This document shows positions 1 to 9,768 of a DNA stretch of 64,000 bases, one piece after another (position 1 is the first letter of the stretch; each line of letters starts with the position of its first letter). This stretch comes from Exophiala sp. HKRS030 (taxonomy: Eukaryota > Ascomycota > Eurotiomycetes > Chaetothyriales > Herpotrichiellaceae): the NCBI GenBank assembly GCA_023897205.1, contig JAHWDD010000004.1, positions 4,588,001 to 4,652,000 of the forward strand, in the 5' to 3' direction. The translations under genes were made by a program, and so were the position numbers. Under the pieces are notes generated by a model, which was not told where the DNA came from, did not search any database, and was given only the letters and a program-made list of their open reading frames with translations.

Positions 1-2061
1 GCCAGTACCTCCAGCCCCGACATCTAACAAGGGAAGGGCATGATACCCTCTGGCGGAGATACCATGGTCCAGAGGGGAGAACTTGTGAACAACAGGGACA
101 GGAATACTCCGAGCATACTCAATAGGTTCTGATCCATGGAGCTGAACAACATCAAGGTCTAGTTTGTAGACTTGCTCGATAACGTGCTCCAAAGGAGAGT
201 CAAGGAAAACACCCACCAACTGAGCACGATCCGGTCGAACAAGCATTCTCGAGGAATGGTCGAAGAAATCGGTAGAGCCAACATCCGGAGCATGTACAAT
301 CTTCCTTGACGGTTTCGGCGTAGTTTTGACGACTTTGGCGATTTGGAGAGCAACCTCGTCCGAGACCAGTCGTGATCGTCCAGGAACCAAGATGATCCCC
401 ACAGAATCTGCTCCAGCCTCTACGGCAGCTTTGGCAGCTTCTGGAGTTCTTGTTCCGCAAATCTTAACTGACAATGGAGCTCGAGTCTTTTTCGTGGGCT
501 CTACACCGGGATCTCCCACAAGCTTGGAAATGAAATGCACTGTATTAGCCGCCCTCATCAAAGCCTCTCCAACAAGTACGCCTTTGACACCATCCTTCCG
601 GTAAGCTTGAACATCCTGAGGTCCAGAGATCCCGGATAAAGCACACACGATGGTATCCTTTGGCACGATGTCCATCAATCGGCTTGTCGTGCCAAGGTCA
701 ACTTCAAAGTTGGTCAGGTCTCGGTTGTTGACTCCGATGACTTCTGCTCCGATATCGACAGCGATCTTCATCTCATCTGCTGTGTTAACTTCGACTAAAG
801 GCTCCATTCCTAGAGATTTGGAGTAATTGTAAAGCCTCGTCAAGGTCTCCACATCGAGCATCTTCACTATCAGCAGAACTGTGTCAGCACCGGCAAGACG
901 AGCTTCTAGTATTTGATATTCCTCGAAGATGAACTCTTTGCGCAGAACGGCAGGTCGGTTTGGCATACTGTCGAGACTCTGTCGAACGGCCCGCATATCT
1001 TCCAGGCTACCCTTAAACCATTCAGGCTCAGTGAGCACTGAGATGACACTTGCCCCAGCCGTAGCATACTTTCGTGCCTGGGCAGGAGCACAAGTGCCCA
1101 GGGAGATAATGCCTTTGGAGGGAGATGCCCTTTTGATCTCAGCCAAGAGTGCCACTGGATAAGCCGATTCTCGAAGTCGTTTGGGGAAGGAAATCTGAGG
1201 AGGGGCAAGACCAAGTTCGTAAGTGGCCTGAAGGTCCTCTGGCCTTTGAGAAGGAATAAGTTTCTGCGCAGCGACAGCTTGCCGTCTGTGAGTGTAGATC
1301 TTTTCCAGGATAGACTCCTTTTTCCCAGACGGCCGCCCATTTGCGACACTAGTGGTGGCTGCTGTGGGAGCAGCAACTTGAAGATTTTCTGACCACTTTC
1401 CTCCAGTCATCCGGAGGAAGTTCTTGAACATGACCCTGCCGTTCTCGGTCAAGATACTCTCGGGGTGGAATTGTACACCTTCGATGACATATTCCTTGTG
1501 ACGCACTCCCATGATCACGCCTTTTCCACTGTCGGGTCCTTTTGCAATCCAAGAAGACACCTCCAACGACTTAGGAAGTGTTGGATGTGTTCCTGCCAAT
1601 GAGTGGTATCTAGTGACTGGTAAATCTTGTGGTAGTGTAGTATAACATCCTTTGCCATCATGTCTTAAAGGCGAAGTCTTTCCGTGCAGGATCTCTCCTG
1701 TGACGTCTACCTTGCCTCCAAAGACGGATATGATGCACTGTTGTCCCATACAGACACCCATGATTGGGATCTTCCCCGCAAAGTATTTAATGGCATCTTT
1801 GCTGACACCTGCATCGGTGTCTGGATGACCGGGCCCGGGACTGATGACCAGTTGCGTAGGATTTTTGGCGATCAATTCGTCCAGCGTCACCTTGTCATTC
1901 CGGTAGACGGTAACGGTAGCGCCCTCGAGGACAAGGTACTGGTATACATTCCAGGTGAAGGAGTCATAATTGTCTATGAGAACAAGATTCCTCGCAGAGG
2001 CCAATTTCTCCGCCGCGACGGGCTGGTGGGGAGAGTGATCGATCAGACCGGAAGATATCAT
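1..2061 (-). CDS. trpC: Trifunctional tryptophan biosynthesis protein TrpC (GATase-IGPS-PRAI), 3' end outside window
   Basis: This single open frame of 687 codons begins at the ATG at 2061 and runs off the window start. From the N-terminus it shows a glutamine amidotransferase domain (signature GVCMGQQC with the nucleophilic Cys, then VQFHPES with the His/Glu of the triad), an indole-3-glycerol-phosphate synthase domain ([40 protein letters not shown]) and most of a phosphoribosylanthranilate isomerase domain ([12 protein letters not shown]; the frame leaves the window within the AGGTG phosphate-binding motif). This domain order is the filamentous-fungal trpC fusion. The protein supplies glutamine amidotransferase activity to anthranilate synthase and catalyses the PRA isomerisation and InGP synthesis steps of tryptophan biosynthesis in the cytosol. 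No intron is visible. Family proteins are about 750-770 residues, so roughly 70-80 residues are missing. The identification is very secure. Confidence 0.96.
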   Translation of the reverse strand, partial: MISSGLIDHSPHQPVAAEKLASARNLVLIDNYDSFTWNVYQYLVLEGATVTVYRNDKVTLDELIAKNPTQLVISPGPGHPDTDAGVSKDAIKYFAGKIPIMGVCMGQQCIISVFGGKVDVTGEILHGKTSPLRHDGKGCYTTLPQDLPVTRYHSLAGTHPTLPKSLEVSSWIAKGPDSGKGVIMGVRHKEYVIEGVQFHPESILTENGRVMFKNFLRMTGGKWSENLQVAAPTAATTSVANGRPSGKKESILEKIYTHRRQAVAAQKLIPSQRPEDLQATYELGLAPPQISFPKRLRESAYPVALLAEIKRASPSKGIISLGTCAPAQARKYATAGASVISVLTEPEWFKGSLEDMRAVRQSLDSMPNRPAVLRKEFIFEEYQILEARLAGADTVLLIVKMLDVETLTRLYNYSKSLGMEPLVEVNTADEMKIAVDIGAEVIGVNNRDLTNFEVDLGTTSRLMDIVPKDTIVCALSGISGPQDVQAYRKDGVKGVLVGEALMRAANTVHFISKLVGDPGVEPTKKTRAPLSVKICGTRTPEAAKAAVEAGADSVGIILVPGRSRLVSDEVALQIAKVVKTTPKPSRKIVHAPDVGSTDFFDHSSRMLVRPDRAQLVGVFLDSPLEHVIEQVYKLDLDVVQLHGSEPIEYARSIPVPVVHKFSPLDHGISARGYHALPLLDVGAGGTG

Positions 2062-3783
2062 GGTGAAAGCTTCAGGCAAGTGAGAAAGCAACGGAGAGTC
2101 CAGCTATGTATACTGGTATAGCCTGGCATGGCGTTGTGGAAGTTGTATGAGTCGACAATTGACCGCAGTCTGACGCTCGGGCTACTTGCCAATTGTGACT
2201 CTGGAGGGACTCGACTGCAGTTGCGCAGACGGACGAATTGAAACATGGGACGCTAACATGGTGGAGAGCTTATGTAATAGAGCCCAGCCCACCAAACGCG
2301 TTCTGATAGGCCAGGTGCAATGCGTGTCAGACGAAAACTTGCACCGCTCGGAATCAAAATCTTCCAGCAGATGCGATTGTAATGACTCAATGTATGGCAT
2401 ATGGTATCCCGGCTCAACACACTGGCGGTTTTCAGGACTGGCTATTTGACCCAGATGCGTCCTACTTCGTACTGGTAACTAAATATATTCCACCTCAGAA
2501 GACCAAGATCTGGTATGTAATGCCGGCAACACCAGTATCTCTGGCTACTACTACCGGCCAATATTTCAGGGCCATTGGCCCAAACAGTCCACGTCATGGT
2601 TCGATGGCCAAGAAATGACAAGCAGGAGGCTTGGCCTCTTGAACAGCTTGTTTTCCTAAGCTGGAGACGAGACACGAATTTGAGACATCACAAGGCTGAC
2701 CTTGGGCGGGGGTACGGCCGGGAACCGGTTCAGGCCTGAAATTGAGATATGCTCGACAAAATCACTTGGTGGATTACCAATATATGCGTCCGTGGTGAAT
2801 CGAGGTAGTCTGCGACGAGAGGACACCATCGCCGATAATTGATACTAAATTCAGATACGGACGATGCCGAGCACCCGTGAAGTGTATGATATTAACCCGA
2901 TCATTTAGTGGGCAGGACGGGATGACGGTGATTGTTTCAGATGTCGACCAAAGATGAGCCTCAAAAAGTTAGAAAATCAGAGGACGTTTGAGTTCCCAGA
3001 GTACCAAGGTCAGTATTCTGCTCTTCCGAGACAGTCAAATATTCGTAAAAGGAATCGCTTGTTTGGAATAAGGAGATCATACGTACAGTATCTTGCCAAG
3101 CCAAGATCTTCTACGACCGGTGTGAGCGTCCTGTGTCCTTTTAATTGGACGCGCGGCCTGTTCATGTTACAGTGCTCCCTCTCTGGATCCGGGGGATACA
3201 GATACCATAAAAGTTAGTGCCATTGTGGGATTGGGGGCTAGCTTCACGAGACATAGCTTCGCGAGGCGGCCCTTCACATTAATCTGAGAATGACAGCCAG
3301 CGCCAGGTCCAAGCGTCAAGGGTTAATAGTGTGCTCCGTATGAGTGCTTTTCTCGAAACGGCGCATGCCTGGATCCTCTTAATTGGCCAGCCCCATGGCG
3401 GAATACGACAAGTATGGTGTCTATGAGCCTGGCCGAGCCAAGCACTAGACACCCGTGTCGCATAGCCTCCCCATAGCATCCCAACTGACACAGGCAGCAA
3501 CGATCAGGAGATCCGTTTTTCCGTTGACTGCTCGTATTCTATGTCGAGTAAACATGGACTCGGAAGTGGAAGCGACATCTGGAGAAAAGCTTGTACGGGT
3601 ATCACTGCCTCCTTTGGAGATGCTTGGCCCGGTGAAGGTACGAAGTACGGAGTACGAATGAAGATATATATATTGTCGAGATGTGAAAACACTTCCGCCA
3701 CAAAAGAAATTTCCTCCCACCTTTCCCACATCTTGCAATTAAATGATCTCGAATCCAAGTGATACCCATAGGACCGCCGACCA
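2062..3783. other. Intergenic region upstream of trpC
   Basis: Apart from the CpcA-like sites near trpC, I find no coding sequence with recognisable motifs. Short open frames are present on both strands but look random. One copy of the nonamer TACGGAGTA lies at 3646-3654. Confidence 0.6.
2148..2389. promoter_or_regulatory. Three Gcn4/CpcA-type sites upstream of trpC
   Basis: Upstream of the trpC start (2061, minus strand) there is one perfect TGACTCA element at 2383-2389. There are two six-of-seven matches: TGACTCT at 2196-2202 and TGAGTCG at 2148-2154, the latter reading as GACTCA on the minus strand. Cross-pathway control factors (Gcn4, CPC-1, CpcA) bind TGASTCA and activate amino-acid biosynthesis genes including fungal trpC. 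Location and gene identity make these plausible functional sites, but a 7-mer can occur by chance. Confidence 0.5.
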
Positions 3784-4200
3784 ATGCATATCCATCCTTT
3801 CAGGGAACAGGCGATGACACAACCGGAGGCTCGACCATACCGCCGGAGGCCAATAACATGGTATCGAGATGGCTTCATCGTCACAGACGACGTCTCCTCC
3901 GCCGACTTTGAAAAGGTCAGGGCCACTTTGGCTCCCTCATCTCCAAAGGATAGGACTGAATCCCTGGATCCAAACACGAAATACCTTGTTCTACTTACTC
4001 CAACCCCTCTCGAAGGAGATGCAAGCATGTATATCGGCTATATCTGCTTCAGACCTGACACACCAGCTGGAAGGTTTACCATGATTGATACGGCGTTGAA
4101 TCGGAGTTGGCGAAATCAGGGGCTTGAGAATTGGATGTCACAATGTGCCCGTGAATGGTCAGAACGTCAAGAACCGGCAGGAGGCAAAAAGCCTCGATGA
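3784..4200 (+). pseudogene. Possible degraded GNAT-like acetyltransferase or small hypothetical protein
   Basis: This open frame of 138 codons has an alternative start at 3814. Near the N-terminus the string YRRRPITWYRDGFIVTDD resembles the opening of fungal GNAT N-acetyltransferases, which often read ITW.RD.Y.I..D. Near the C-terminus, WRNQGLENW recalls the acetyl-CoA-binding motif (R/Q-x-x-G-x-G/A), but the second Gly is replaced by Glu. The central part of a normal GNAT fold is not recognisable and the protein is short. It lies tail-to-tail with the flavin monooxygenase, only about 130 bp from its stop codon. It may be a remnant, a very divergent small protein, or a chance frame. I cannot assign a function. 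Confidence 0.3.
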
Positions 4201-4330
4201 CTTTGAGAGTGTGAACGTGTCGGGCAATCCCAAAAGAGATTCGTTCAGAAGACGACAACCAGCTTGGTCACATATGATGGGTGGTGACTTCCTGAAGACA
4301 CTTCGTCCCGAGGGAAACTGGAACACAAAA

Positions 4331-6126
4331 TCAGAGCTGTCCGTCCAAGGCAACTGTGGCACCTCCATATTTGTTCAAATATTCATCTTTCAGCCCACTT
4401 ATATCTGCCGGCAAGAAAGGAGCGAATGTGTCATGTAGCCAGCCTTTGCGATGGCTTGCTAGATTTAGATCTCCCAACAATCGGTCCATCTGATGATGGT
4501 AATCAACGGCGTAAAAATTCCCGTACCGCCCGTACGCAGGGAATCGCATGCGAAGATATGTAGCCACGTACGCCACGTCCTTCTTCATGTCTTCTTCACT
4601 TGGAAGCTTCAACAACCTGTCGAGATAGGCAGTTGTCCAGATTGCGGATACCTCAGAAGCAAGACTCATATTCGGAAGTGATCCAAACCCCACGAAGGCG
4701 ATGTTGTGGTTAGTATCACTAACAGGTACAATATTGCGGTACAATCTGTAAGGAGTGTCTGTACGTATGATGTCCCCCAGCTGGTCTGGTACAGGCGGAG
4801 GCGGGCTTACCGAATAGTATCGTTGTCGCACTACCTTTTCGGCCTCGGCGTCCAGCTTGCGCCATTCCTCAGACATGTCCGCTGTATCCCATTCGTCAGG
4901 ATGAACAAGGCCAAGATTCATTTGGTCCTTTTGTGAGAAGAAGGAGCACCCCTCGCGGAACCCGGTACCGCAAATGATGGCGTCGACTTCCACTTGGTCT
5001 CCATTCTTAAATTCTATCGTCGACCCGTCAAGCCTGGCAATGTCTTCATTGTACACATCGACATTTGGCGCAATCGTGTCCCAGAAATCATCATACGAGA
5101 GACAACCGAAAGGGACATCGAAGGCCAGCCCGTGAACCTTGGTCTGCAACTTTGAGAAAGACGGTTTTGACCCAGGACGGCTATCGTACTGTGCTGCGTC
5201 ATTGGCCTGTTGAATGACGGATTTCTCCAGCTTGCCGTAAAGCCATTGCCCAAGCCTTGTACTAAACATGAACGTCTGCCACCAGCCCCACGAGGCCAAG
5301 CTTGGGGCAAAAAATATTGCATTAAGAAAACGACTGTTAACAAGTTCGACGACATTTTGCCAAATGCTGCTACCAATGCCAATCTTGACTGGTGTGAACG
5401 CTCCGGGGCCTTTGCCTGATTTGCGTATGATCCACTGAACCTCTTTGCCAGCTTTGACGGCTTGATAGGCATGGTCGGCTGCGGACTTGCCTCCGCCAAT
5501 AATTGCGATTCGTCGGATGTCTTCTCGCCGGAGAACTTTGGATTGTGCTAGATTGAATGTGTGAATGATGGGTCCTTTGAAGGTCTCGCGGCCTTGAAAT
5601 TCGGGGAGATTCGCTTCCGAGGTCGTTCCCGAAGCTACGATGAGCTTTCTAGCATTGAAGCTTTGTCGTCCTGACGGGGCGCTACAATGGAGGCGCCATC
5701 CCCCGGGCGTCCTCTCGGCACTAGCGACTTCGACGCCAAATCTAATACGGTCGCGCAGGGTCTGGCCAGAGTAGACGTGATTGTCGACGTACTCGTCGAG
5801 GTAAGTTGTCATTGACTCGGCCTTGTACATATGCATCTCATCAACTTGGTCTGGCTTGGGAGTGAACGGCACATCGGAGAAGCCGCTCATACGGACGCTC
5901 TGTTGTGATTTGAAGCCTGGATATACTCGTTCTATTTATTGTCAGTACCCTTTCGAATGGGGCAATTTCGACAATGACCTTGATTCCATACTCCTCCAAC
6001 AGAATGGTCTCTTTCGAGTATGCCGACTTTGGCATCGGGATGAATATCGAGGTAGAATCTTGCCGACACAATACCTGATTGTCCTGCACCAACCACCACC
6101 AAATCATAAATGTCTGAGTTTGCCAT
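4331..6126 (-). CDS. Flavin-containing monooxygenase (FAD/NADPH), two exons
   Basis: Predicted exons are 6126-5979 and 5931-4331, giving 582 residues. The join restores the sequence GGVWNQ-ERVYPG across a 47-nt GT-AG intron. The N-terminal FAD-binding Rossmann motif GAGQSG is at residues 13-18, an FMO-like FKGPIIHTF segment lies near 167-175, and a second dinucleotide-binding motif, GGGKSA, is at about 195-200 for NADPH. The late segment ICGTGFREG matches the ATG-like motif of these enzymes. Such proteins N- or S-oxygenate, or hydroxylate, small substrates, and are common in fungal accessory metabolism. The substrate cannot be deduced. Neighbours are an uncharacterised protein and an NmrA-like reductase, which is compatible with but does not prove a small metabolic group. 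An upstream in-frame Met exists at about 6192, but the Met at 6126 sits directly before the Rossmann strand. Confidence 0.85.
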
Positions 6127-6773
6127 CGTGGCGAGGCTGGACTCATCAGTATTTGACTTTCGGCTTGGCTTGTTGGTGCAAGAATAAAGCAAATGGGGTT
6201 CGTCAAAGTCAAAGAGGTGTTATGTTGCAAAGAAAGAATAGCTTCAACATCTAGAGGGACATCTCAGACGCTGAGGCTGATCGGACGGATCAGATCAAGC
6301 AAGGTAATATGATGAGGTGATCCTTGAATTGACTCGATCAGAATAAGACGAGAGGTAGCTTTGCATTCTATTATATCATCTGGTTGGTGGTTTGTTGGAA
6401 ACGACTATCTTCTTTGTCAGCGCTAGATCAAAGTGGTCGGTTCCAGTAAGCGAAGGACAGCTGAGAACCTGAACATGGTCAAGATGTTATGAACTGGGCA
6501 ATAGAGCTGTTGTGAGCAGCGTGATTACGGAAGGGGGACTATCCATTGACCTTGGTGACATACGCAGAGCCATTCAAGTAATACAATAGGTGAACAAAGA
6601 CATCCCGAAAGCCGCAATTCTCACTCTGGTGTGGTTACAGTATTATCAAGACTGAGGTCGTCTATTTGGGATCCGGGAGAATAGAAGGGAGAATGGTGGG
6701 TATTATACAATATGGCGATACAAAAGTATAGTTGACGAAGTGTGTGATGGGAGGGACGGATGCCACATCTTTC
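6127..6773. other. Intergenic region, probable promoter of the flavin monooxygenase
   Basis: This is non-coding sequence between the monooxygenase start and the 3' end of the next minus-strand gene. I see no recognisable protein motif, RNA gene or repeat. Confidence 0.5.
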
Positions 6774-7611
6774 TCACACAGACATTACTCTCGCGACACC
6801 CTCGCGGAACAGCAACATGGCGTAGAACTCGTGAAAGGCACGAAATTTATCCAGTCCGACTAACGTATTCGACGATGGATTACATGCGACACATGAATTT
6901 GTGATCGTGACCGTCTCAGAAGAAGAATTGGCAGTGCTGTCGGAGAGCCGGTCTCGATGTATGGAAAACCGGTGAAAGCCCGAAAAGTATGACGTGTCGG
7001 AGCCGAATGCGAAGTCGACGTAGCTCGTCTCATCAGACAGACCAGGGTCCTGGGCGGTATTAGTTGTTGTTGGGATGTGATAGTCGACGACTCGGAAGGC
7101 CCCAAAGAGAGTCGAGTGTAACGAAGGAAGTTTGCTTTGAGAGAGATCATTGCATGACCAGATTTGGCCGTGCTGGGGGTCGTCCTGGATCGCTATGTGA
7201 TTCGTGAGTTTTGATTGCAGTTTATACCAGGAGATCATGGTATGGCTCACCGCTGAACCCGACCAGTTGACGACGTAAAAGGCAGTCGACAAGGCCCAAA
7301 AGTCTACGTTCTGGTGTGAAGACCCAGCCGCCAAAGTAGCCTTGGACGAACGTCGCCAGAATTTGTTCGTCGGACCATGATCTTCGAGAAGGGGGGAGCT
7401 TGAAAGTGATGGACCGTGAGTCGGTCAGACCTCTGTGGTCTCGCGGGTTGACGACGGCAAGATGGGTTTTGGATTTGAGGAAACTTGACGGCGCTGCTCC
7501 CGTCCTCATGTCGCTGGTCGGTACGCTGGAGATGGAGCGAGAGGCGTTGTAGAAGTAGTAAGGTGCTGTGATGGCTATCGTCGCCCCGACGAGACGTGAG
7601 GCAGTGTTCAT
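6774..7611 (-). CDS. Uncharacterised fungal protein, two exons
   Basis: Exons 7611-7251 and 7192-6774 are joined by a 58-nt GTGAGC...ATAG intron that restores one 259-residue frame (780 nt including stop). The N-terminus has a short hydrophobic stretch after MNTASRLVGA that could be a signal anchor. The sequence then carries FVQGYFGGWVFTPER and, in exon 2, SYVDFAFGSDTSYFSGFHRF. I associate these two blocks with a widespread ascomycete family of unknown function (typical forms FFGG.VF.PER and VDFAFGSD..F.G.HRF). No catalytic motif is evident. It lies in the same orientation as the flavin monooxygenase and the NmrA-like gene on either side. The existence of the gene is well supported by splicing and family blocks; its function is unknown. 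Confidence 0.7.
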
Positions 7612-8013
7612 GTTTTGATGGTGTTTATCCTTCCAGATTTGCTGTCGGGAAGAAGATGTATCTATTCTGAGCTCGGATGCTCAAAATGGTTGAAGTGACA
7701 TTGTCGACGGAGGTATTGATAGTAAACAACAGGTAAATAGAGCAGCTTTCGAGGGAGAAGGCAAAGAATACAATACGGAATCTCCTACGTGGTCGAGCCC
7801 GGAGATCACGCGCTCGACAGCACGAGAATTGCTTAAGGCCGTAAGACTATAAAGTGGCTGTCGATGCACAATCGAGCTATTTGATTATTAGTTTGAGTGA
7901 TAAATTCAGATCTTAACATAAGACTCTAGAGTCTGAATGATTTAATAGAATAAAAGGTTCGTATTGTTTTCAAGCTAGCTGTAATCTTGAACTGTCTGTG
8001 TGCTTGGAGTACT
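7612..8013. other. Intergenic region
   Basis: AT-rich sequence between two minus-strand genes, presumably holding the promoter of the uncharacterised gene and the 3' UTR of the NmrA-like gene. I see nothing else in it. Confidence 0.5.
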
Positions 8014-8934
8014 TCAGATGAACTGGGCAACGACTTTCTCCACCCCAGCCTCGTCGAGAAGAGGCACTCCAAGAGTCTCGTTCTCGGTTGAAACGAATTC
8101 ACCACCGTATCCTTCGCCGAGTACGGCGCTCAGGATGAAATTCAGCATCGCACCCATAATTTGCTCGGATTTCCCACTCGAGAGAACCTCGAATGCTTGG
8201 CTCTTCAACTCTTCCGTATCGGCAGCCTGGTACGTCCATTCTGCGGGATCCAAACGTTGAGCAATGTCAATGACCTTTTTCTGGGTGATGACGGTTTCGT
8301 GGACGCGAATTGTGCGGTTTTTCGTTTCTTCGGGATGAGCAAAGATGCCCACGACTGCTTTGCCGACGCCAGCCAGCGTCGTGGTACTAAACCTACGATC
8401 TCCGCCATTGTACAGAGTCGCCGTGTGCTTCTTCAGGTCAATTCCAAAGAATCCGACCATCAAGCACCAGTCGAAAAAGGGACCGTTCATGAGGGTCGTG
8501 TAGCTCCAGCTAGGGTTCTTCGCGGCGACCTCTGCGAGTTTCGCTTGAGTGGCGACCTTGTCGCCATAGACTGGAAGGGTCTTGGATTTGGGATTGGTCG
8601 TATCCGACCCGAACTCTGAGGGTATGAAGCGCGACACGCCAGCCTGGACAGATGCCTCTATCAGCGGAGTCTGCGCGCCTACGGATGTTGTAGTCAAGGT
8701 GGAAACGACACCGTAATGTCCTTCGAGAGCTCTCTTCATGGAACTGACAGAAGTATAGTCAACCATGGCATATTCAACATTGGCGCCTGCTGGGATGCCT
8801 TCTTTCTTGGTGTTGGCAGAGCGAGTCAGGATGGTGACGGAGTATCCAGCTTGGAGAAGAGCCAGGACGATAGGAAGACCTAAAGAGCCCACGCCGGCAA
8901 CGGCGATTCGTTTTGAAGAGCTGGCAGAAGACAT
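8014..8934 (-). CDS. NmrA-like / isoflavone-reductase-like NAD(P)-binding protein
   Basis: This intronless 306-residue protein is read from the Met at 8934, just before the Rossmann strand KRIAVAGVGSLGLPIV. A longer in-frame start at 8991 would add 19 residues unlike the family. The glycine-rich motif GVGSLG, the segment GVSRFIPSEFGSD typical of the NmrA/isoflavone reductase group, and the overall length near 300 identify the family. Members are either NAD(P)H-dependent reductases of aromatic or secondary metabolites or redox sensors such as NmrA, the regulator of AreA. The substrate or partner here is unknown. A related but clearly different paralogue lies at 54.7-55.8 kb. Confidence 0.85.
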   Translation of the reverse strand: MSSASSSKRIAVAGVGSLGLPIVLALLQAGYSVTILTRSANTKKEGIPAGANVEYAMVDYTSVSSMKRALEGHYGVVSTLTTTSVGAQTPLIEASVQAGVSRFIPSEFGSDTTNPKSKTLPVYGDKVATQAKLAEVAAKNPSWSYTTLMNGPFFDWCLMVGFFGIDLKKHTATLYNGGDRRFSTTTLAGVGKAVVGIFAHPEETKNRTIRVHETVITQKKVIDIAQRLDPAEWTYQAADTEELKSQAFEVLSSGKSEQIMGAMLNFILSAVLGEGYGGEFVSTENETLGVPLLDEAGVEKVVAQFI

Positions 8935-9768
8935 TGCTGTGTTGTGCTGGGATTTATTGTGAGCTTTTCTGGATAGATCGCTTGAAGACATGAATGAAGC
9001 ACAACAAGATCACAGGAAGGGGAACAAGTTTTATAGTCGAGAGACTCCTGTACTTTCAACCTCGCAATTCCGCTGTTGGAAGTACATCCGACATGGCGAA
9101 AGAAGGGAGACTCGAGCCAGTGCTGGCCAGCAAGGCCGCTTAACAAATCATAGCCTCGTCGGCAGGGAACGTTTTGGGCCGGTCAAAGCGTGCCGGAAGA
9201 ACTCAAAGCCGAGCGCTCAGGAGAAAGTCGCCGAGGATTAGGTCACAGACACCACTTAAATGAAAATCGTAGAATAACAAAGAGATGATAATGTCCACAC
9301 ATGATGCTGTTGCCGTCTTCATTGTAGCACGGAATCAAGTAGGAAGGCCTGAGTCAGAGGTTCCAGTAGTGGTTGAATGTGAGTCGGGTAAAACAAGGAC
9401 CTCCCTTGGCCGTCCAAGAGGCTGCTGGTTATTTGCAGGGACATCGCCATGTCCAACTTACAGGTGTTAATCACACAAGAAAGATAGATCTGCTTTTTCA
9501 AAGTGTCAACTCATTCGGTTCCGTGCATCTAGACAAAATGGGCTTCAGGGACTGAGTACAGAACTTTTCATCGAAGAGGCGAGGGTTGTGGTTGTCATTG
9601 GTGTCAGACACTGGCAAACAAGAGTTACAAACATGCCAAGATCAATCCTTATTACGGTGAAGCAAAAAGACCGCGTCTGCGCAATATCTATGAGAACGAG
9701 TAAATAATTCATAGAACAAGAACTTGTAGACAACCATATGCTGACGAGCGACTGAGGCCTTTTTAAAC
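8935..9768. promoter_or_regulatory. Divergent promoter region between the NmrA-like gene and NUP188
   Basis: This 834-bp non-coding interval separates the start of the minus-strand NmrA-like gene from the start of plus-strand NUP188, so it must hold both promoters. I see no protein-like frame, repeat or known operator that I can defend. Confidence 0.5.
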
